From the NCBI GenBank assembly GCA_021778575.1, contig JAJYCH010000094.1, positions 1-10,276 on the forward strand: a stretch of DNA of 10,276 nucleotides, in the 5' to 3' direction. The translations under genes and the position numbers were made by a program. Position 1 is the first letter of the stretch. Each line of letters begins with the position of its first letter. Positions 7,157 through 10,276 of this stretch are shown in pieces. The notes below the pieces were generated by a model. The model had not been told where the DNA came from. It saw only the letters and a list, made by a program, of their open reading frames with translations, and made no database searches. Origin of the DNA: Planctomycetota bacterium. Lineage in GTDB: Bacteria > Planctomycetota > Planctomycetia > Isosphaerales > Isosphaeraceae.

Positions 7157-7996
7157 ATGTTTTTGACCGTGAGAGCAACCGCCTCTTATGAGTTGTCGGT
7201 CGAGACATTCCTCTGCTTGATGGTCGAGCCCCCCTTGAAAGGGCCGACGCACCGGGTCACCGAGGAAAAACTGCTCACCACCACCACTGCCTTTTGCGAC
7301 CTCCGGAGCGACCTTTACGGCAACCCTCGCCGACACGTGATCGCCCCTCGAGGACGGTTCTCGTTCGACTTCCAGGCCACCATCGAGATCGAGCCCAACG
7401 TGGCTCTCCCCCCCGGAGCCGTCGAGCATCCGCCCGAAGAAATCCCCGGCGAGGCGATGGTCTACACCCTCCCCTCCCGGTTCTGCCAGTCGGACCTGCT
7501 CGCGAGAATGGCGCTCGACGAGTTCGGCCACCTCCCGCACGGCGGGGCCCGGGTCCTCGCGATTGCCGAGTGGGTCCGCCGCCACGTCCAGTACCGCTAC
7601 GGAACGACCGACGCCCTGACCTCAGCCTTCGACACGGCGACCGAACGAGTCGGAGTTTGCCGAGACTTCGCCCACCTGGTCATCGCCTTCTGCCGGGCGC
7701 TGGTGATCCCCGCCCGCTATGTCTCGGGCTACGCCCTGGGGCTCGACCCGCCCGACTTCCACGGCTTCGCGCAGGTCTACCTGGGAGGAGCCTGGCACAA
7801 CGTCGACGCCACCTTCCACGGAGTCCGACCCGCCCTGATCCCAATCGCCATCGGCCGAGACGCCGCCGACGTCGCCATGGCCACTTCCTGGGTCCCACAC
7901 ATCCTGATCAGTCAAACCGTCGAGGTCCGTGAAGCGGACGTACCCATTCAAGAGCCAGCAATCAACGCCGAAGTCGGTCAGGCGGTGGTCGCGTGA
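7157..7996 (+). CDS. Bacterial transglutaminase-like cysteine protease family protein
   Basis: This is a 279-residue protein with the start at ATG 7157, six bases after AAGGGA (7145-7150). The frame is open further upstream, to 6995, but that would overlap the Uma2 gene and has no ribosome site. The N-terminal half (about 1-105) is beta-rich, like the bacterial transglutaminase N-terminal domain. The catalytic core carries ERVGVCRDFAHL with nucleophile C168, then ARYVSGYA (186-193), then DFHGFAQVYL with H202 and WHNVDATF with D217: the Cys-His-Asp triad of the transglutaminase-like superfamily. Members usually act as proteases or amidases rather than cross-linkers. No signal peptide is evident, so it is probably cytoplasmic. 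Related genes often sit beside circularly permuted ATP-grasp and alpha-E genes, which are absent here. The C-terminal tail after about 257 (EVREADVPIQEP) is polar and probably disordered. Confidence 0.9.
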   Translation: MFLTVRATASYELSVETFLCLMVEPPLKGPTHRVTEEKLLTTTTAFCDLRSDLYGNPRRHVIAPRGRFSFDFQATIEIEPNVALPPGAVEHPPEEIPGEAMVYTLPSRFCQSDLLARMALDEFGHLPHGGARVLAIAEWVRRHVQYRYGTTDALTSAFDTATERVGVCRDFAHLVIAFCRALVIPARYVSGYALGLDPPDFHGFAQVYLGGAWHNVDATFHGVRPALIPIAIGRDAADVAMATSWVPHILISQTVEVREADVPIQEPAINAEVGQAVVA

Positions 7997-8028
7997 GCCG
8001 GAGGTGGATGCTCGGCGTTGAATTGATC

Positions 8029-8182
8029 TGACAACGATTTTCCCCGAAAAGATGAACTGACACCGATTTTCCCCGAAAAGATGAACTGACACCGATTTTC
8101 TCCGTGACAACGATATTCCCCGAAAAGATGAACTGACACCGATTTTCTCCCCGAAAAGATGAACTGACACCGATTTTCTCCC
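8029..8182. repeat. Six tandem copies of a 29-base repeat in two three-unit blocks
   Basis: The consensus unit begins TGACACCGATTTTCCCCGAA and ends AAGATGAAC. Units are 8029-8057, 8058-8086, 8087-8104 (cut short after TTTTCTCCG), 8105-8133, 8134-8164 (31 bases, two extra bases in TTTTCTCCCCG) and 8165-8182 (cut short). Units 1 and 4 both start TGACAACGAT, and units 3 and 6 are both truncated after TTTTCTCC, so the array is a duplicated three-unit block (8029-8104 and 8105-8182). Full units contain the small inverted repeat TTTTC-CCC-GAAAA. The units abut with no spacers, so this is not CRISPR. As 29 is not a multiple of three, reverse-strand open frames across it are not coding. The array ends immediately before the IS3 remnant. 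Confidence 0.9.
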
Positions 8183-8202
8183 TGAACCACTTTCCCTGTT
8201 GA

Positions 8203-8357
8203 GAGGAGCTATTTAAGGAGGAAGAGGTGGCGTTGTAGGAATACGAAGACTTCGTCGAGCCTTGAGGCAGTTGTGGAGGTGCCTGGATAACGTGTACAAT
8301 ACGAAGCGGATTCACTCGTCGTTAGTCTACCTGGTACTCGACGATTTAGCCAGCGAG
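8203..8357 (+). pseudogene. Remnant of IS3-family transposase (OrfB C-terminal end)
   Basis: One frame reads EELFKEEEVAL, a stop at 8236-8238, then EYEDFVEP and a TGA at 8263-8265. The next frame takes over at about 8259 as LRQLWRCLDNVYNTKRIH, then SSLVYLVLDDLASE. This is the familiar C-terminus of IS3-family OrfB (rve integrase core), normally LKEEEVYL...YEDF...RR.L..FLD.VYN.KR.HSSLGYL.P..F. About 50 residues survive, with a nonsense codon, a frameshift and several off-consensus residues (V for G in SSLGYL). The rest of OrfB, OrfA and recognisable terminal repeats are absent. It cannot make a working transposase. It lies directly against the 29-base repeats on its left and the AT-rich gene on its right. 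Confidence 0.82.
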
Positions 8358-9280
8358 TGTGCAAGTGCATGTTCTATAGGCCCCCGCCGTTTTTTGTCCA
8401 ACCTTTGGGGTGCACGTCAGATTATTCAGACAATACCTTTGATCCCACAGCAAACCAAACGCCTGTTGAATCTATTCCAGGAAATCCAACGAGTTCTTCT
8501 CGTTACAAATTAGAATCGCCCGACACTTTCTCAATTTATTCGACTTATTTTGAGCTCATTCAAATGATCGATACACCGTCTTCAAGTCAGGTCAAAGAGT
8601 ACATCAAATCAATATTTCCGTATCCAAATATGAGTTGGTGGAGAAAAGCTTTTGGGCTTTATGACACAGAATACTATAGCTTTGCAGAAACTGGAAAGCC
8701 GATCCGTAAACTAGAAATGGAATTTAGATGTTCTATTATTTTAATGATCTTCATGAAGCGAGAGTACTTGCAGCGAGATATATTTTGGGTTCGTACGCGT
8801 GGAAGTTGCGGACTTTTTTCATATGATGGCAATAACTTGCGTTACCTGTCCGCTGATATTGGAAATATAGCGATCGCATTCAAGCAAGAAGGACGATCTA
8901 TCATAGAGATGAACATACTTGATATATGCAGAATTCTAATCGAAGCGGTGCTTGATAGTAGGCGTTACAATCATTGGCTAATCTTGGGGTTTGATCATCT
9001 TTGTGACTTTTATTTTATGAATATTCGAACTCATATGTATAAGTACGATACTAATTACCATCTTGCAGTTCAAGTAGAATCTAAAGTCAACCCTCCGAAG
9101 TTGTTGGAAGTTGGCAATGGTTGGGTTTTGCAGTTTGTTACAGTATGCGGGAACGCTCAATATTACGACAATCTAGGATTGGAAACTTTTTTCATATCTC
9201 ATAAATTTGATATATACAGAAGAGATCGCGTTACGTTGTGCGAAAACATATTTACTAGATTGCCATATCGTATTTCATAA
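8357..9280 (+). CDS. AT-rich orphan gene, unknown function, probably horizontally acquired
   Basis: This is an open frame of up to 307 residues, ending at TAA 9278-9280; I recognise no family. From about 8405 the DNA is clearly AT-rich, roughly 35-40 % GC by eye, with A/T-ending codons, against the GC-rich style of every gene to the left. A frame this long in AT-rich DNA, with stops frequent in the other frames, supports a real gene. The start is unclear. GTG 8357 and ATG 8369 lie in the end of the IS3 remnant and have no good ribosome site, so the first 15-20 residues may be read-in from flanking DNA; ATG 8564 (residue 70) is another choice. The protein is rich in aromatic, Lys and Asn residues, with SWWRKAFGLYDTEYYS (93-108), a hydrophobic SIILMIFM (126-133) and FDHLCDFYFMNIRTHMYKY (212-230). 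No signal peptide or catalytic motif is clear. Dead insertion sequences flank it on both sides. Confidence 0.55.
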   Translation: MCKCMFYRPPPFFVQPLGCTSDYSDNTFDPTANQTPVESIPGNPTSSSRYKLESPDTFSIYSTYFELIQMIDTPSSSQVKEYIKSIFPYPNMSWWRKAFGLYDTEYYSFAETGKPIRKLEMEFRCSIILMIFMKREYLQRDIFWVRTRGSCGLFSYDGNNLRYLSADIGNIAIAFKQEGRSIIEMNILDICRILIEAVLDSRRYNHWLILGFDHLCDFYFMNIRTHMYKYDTNYHLAVQVESKVNPPKLLEVGNGWVLQFVTVCGNAQYYDNLGLETFFISHKFDIYRRDRVTLCENIFTRLPYRIS

Positions 9281-9430
9281 TGCTGTCTAATGGATGCGCC
9301 CGGTGATCCAATCTTTTCCGCCAATTGGGCTTTGTTGCATGGTGTTAGACTTGTTTTTGGTTTCTCGTTCATCCACCCTGCCTTGTGTGTCCTGTAATAC
9401 AGATCCTTGAAGTGTCGTTAAAAAGATGGC
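9281..9430. other. Non-coding junction between orphan gene and IS1595 remnant
   Basis: About 150 bases with no credible gene. GTCTAA at 9285-9290 and TTAGAC at 9345-9350 form an imperfect inverted pair about 54 bases apart, and GGGCTTTGTTGCATGG at 9328-9342 resembles insertion-sequence tips. The end of the IS1595 element should fall in or near here, downstream of its stop at 9431-9433, but I cannot place its terminal repeat with confidence because the other end lies beyond the window. Confidence 0.4.
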
Positions 9431-10274
9431 TCATGATGGATTCCAGGGTGGTGCCAGCAATTTGCCGATCAGGGCACTCAAGAGCCGTTTTCCCCTGGCG
9501 CGGACGTTGTGTACGAACTCGAAGAAGCCCAGGTACAGCGGCAGGCTCTCCTGCGGGATTCCTCGATGCGGTCGGAGCCACAAGCGGAGCAACGACCAGA
9601 ACCCTTCGAGCGTGTTAACGTGCACCTCGCAGAAGCCATCGCCATCGTCATCCCGAGCGAATTCGCCCGCGCCGTGACACACTGTCTCGTGCTCGTAACC
9701 TCAATCGATCAGGCGGCTGTAGATGTCATATTCGTCGGTGTAGATTAACGTTCCTTTCGAGATCATCCGCTCGATCAAGGGCTTGATGGTCACCTGCTGC
9801 ACGCTCTCCAGCATCCGAATTATTACCTCTCCTCCGCGCTGCAACATGCCGATAATCGGCGGCTTCTCCTTGGCCAGTCTGCCCCGACCACGCTCACCTT
9901 TCAGGCGTCGTCTTCGGGGGAGACGGCCTTTTTTTTACCGCCTCGAGATGACCCTTATGTCCTGCCACCACATAGACTTCGTCAGACTCGTCCTCTCCCT
10001 CCAACACGACAGAAGGGCTGCGGTCGACGATCCCCTATCGGAGTTCCTGGATCATGGCCCGAGCATCATCTTTGTTGATGTCGAGTTCCTGAGCGATCTG
10101 CAATCCCGAGAGGTTCAACCCCATAAGATAGAGGCAGGCGATCCAGATTCTCAGCGGCAGGTGATGACCGGCGAAGATGGTATCGGTCAAGTCGTCGAAT
10201 CGTTGGCGGAGCGGTTGGGTGTCGTCCCGACCGTTCTTGATGACCGAGTCCGACGAGCACTTGGGACAGGTCAC
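9431..10274 (-). pseudogene. Decayed IS1595-family (ISXO2-like) transposase
   Basis: Read on the minus strand, this begins at GTG (complement of 10272-10274) with MTCPKCSSDSVIKNG, the zinc-ribbon start of IS1595 transposases, then RFDDLTDTIFAGHH and LYLMGLNLSGLQIAQELD. Lesions: the second CxxC of the zinc ribbon is missing (in-frame deletion near 10200); a TAG at 10035-10037 interrupts ELR-GIVDR; an A8 tract (9929-9936) shifts the frame by one; and a TGA at 9701-9703 replaces a residue before GYEHETV. The DDE catalytic core is otherwise readable: DEVYVVAGHKG (D at 9981-9983), IYTDEYDIY (D at 9734-9736) and VNTLEGFWSLL (putative E at 9605-9607), then LGFFEFVHN and the stop at 9431-9433. About 280 codons survive, so the copy is nearly full length but dead. 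Its 5' flank and left terminal repeat lie outside the window. Confidence 0.9.
9907..9936 (+). terminator. Terminator-like hairpin with T8 run inside the IS1595 remnant
   Basis: On the plus strand, GTCGTCTT (9907-9914) can pair with GGAGACGGC (9919-9927) around a short CGGGG loop, with two G-T pairs; it is followed by one C and eight T (9929-9936). The shape matches an intrinsic terminator for transcripts running antisense to the dead transposase. Because it lies in former coding sequence it may be accidental, created when the A-tract expanded. Confidence 0.3.
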
Positions 10275-10276
10275 GC

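Noticed and set aside
8029..8182. CRISPR array
   Set aside because: Units abut directly with no unique spacers and no cas genes are present; it is a plain tandem repeat.
7622..8315. Reverse-strand open frames with recurring HLFGE or CQFIFSG peptides over the repeat region
   Set aside because: They are translations of the 29-base repeat in shifting frames, overlap the transglutaminase gene, and have no ribosome site.
9701..9703. TGA recoding as tryptophan or selenocysteine in the transposase
   Set aside because: The same gene also has a TAG, a frameshift and a deletion, so plain decay explains the TGA.
9929..9936. Programmed frameshift on the A8 tract producing a working transposase
   Set aside because: Slippage could restore the frame, but the TAG at 10035 and TGA at 9701 would still stop translation.

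Overview
The window looks like chromosomal DNA of a Planctomycetota bacterium, probably of the Isosphaeraceae/Gemmatales type. This is an inference from the high-GC coding style, large membrane glycosyltransferases in tandem, a Uma2-family nuclease-fold protein, and degenerate IS3 and IS1595 transposases. No rRNA, tRNA or other marker is present to confirm it.

Positions 1-5220 hold a tightly packed plus-strand cluster. It contains a C-terminal part of a GT39-type membrane glycosyltransferase that enters from the left edge, a second full-length paralogue, a soluble GT-B-like glycosyltransferase resembling the N-terminal half of plant L-arabinokinase, and a small helical protein of unknown function. 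The second to fourth genes are joined by TGATG stop/start overlaps, and the first two are 7 bases apart, so this is very likely one operon for assembling or decorating an envelope glycan or lipid-linked sugar. After a 49-base gap with a small palindrome comes an NAD-dependent D-2-hydroxyacid dehydrogenase (5270-6277). It is tail-to-tail with a minus-strand Uma2-family protein (6281-6985), with only 3 bases between the stops. A plus-strand transglutaminase-like protease (7157-7996) is divergent from the Uma2 gene. These are ordinary, apparently intact genes.

The right end (about 8029-10276) is different in character. It opens with six tandem copies of a 29-base repeat, arranged as two three-unit blocks. 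Next comes a broken C-terminal remnant of an IS3-family transposase, then a strikingly AT-rich open frame with no recognisable family (8357-9280). The window ends in a decayed IS1595-family transposase on the minus strand, with a zinc-ribbon deletion, two in-frame stops and an A8-tract frameshift. This is an insertion-sequence graveyard around a foreign orphan gene.

I see no convincing complete new biological system. The points most worth following up are the AT-rich orphan gene between two dead insertion sequences, the higher-order 29-base repeat, and the coupled glycosyltransferase operon.
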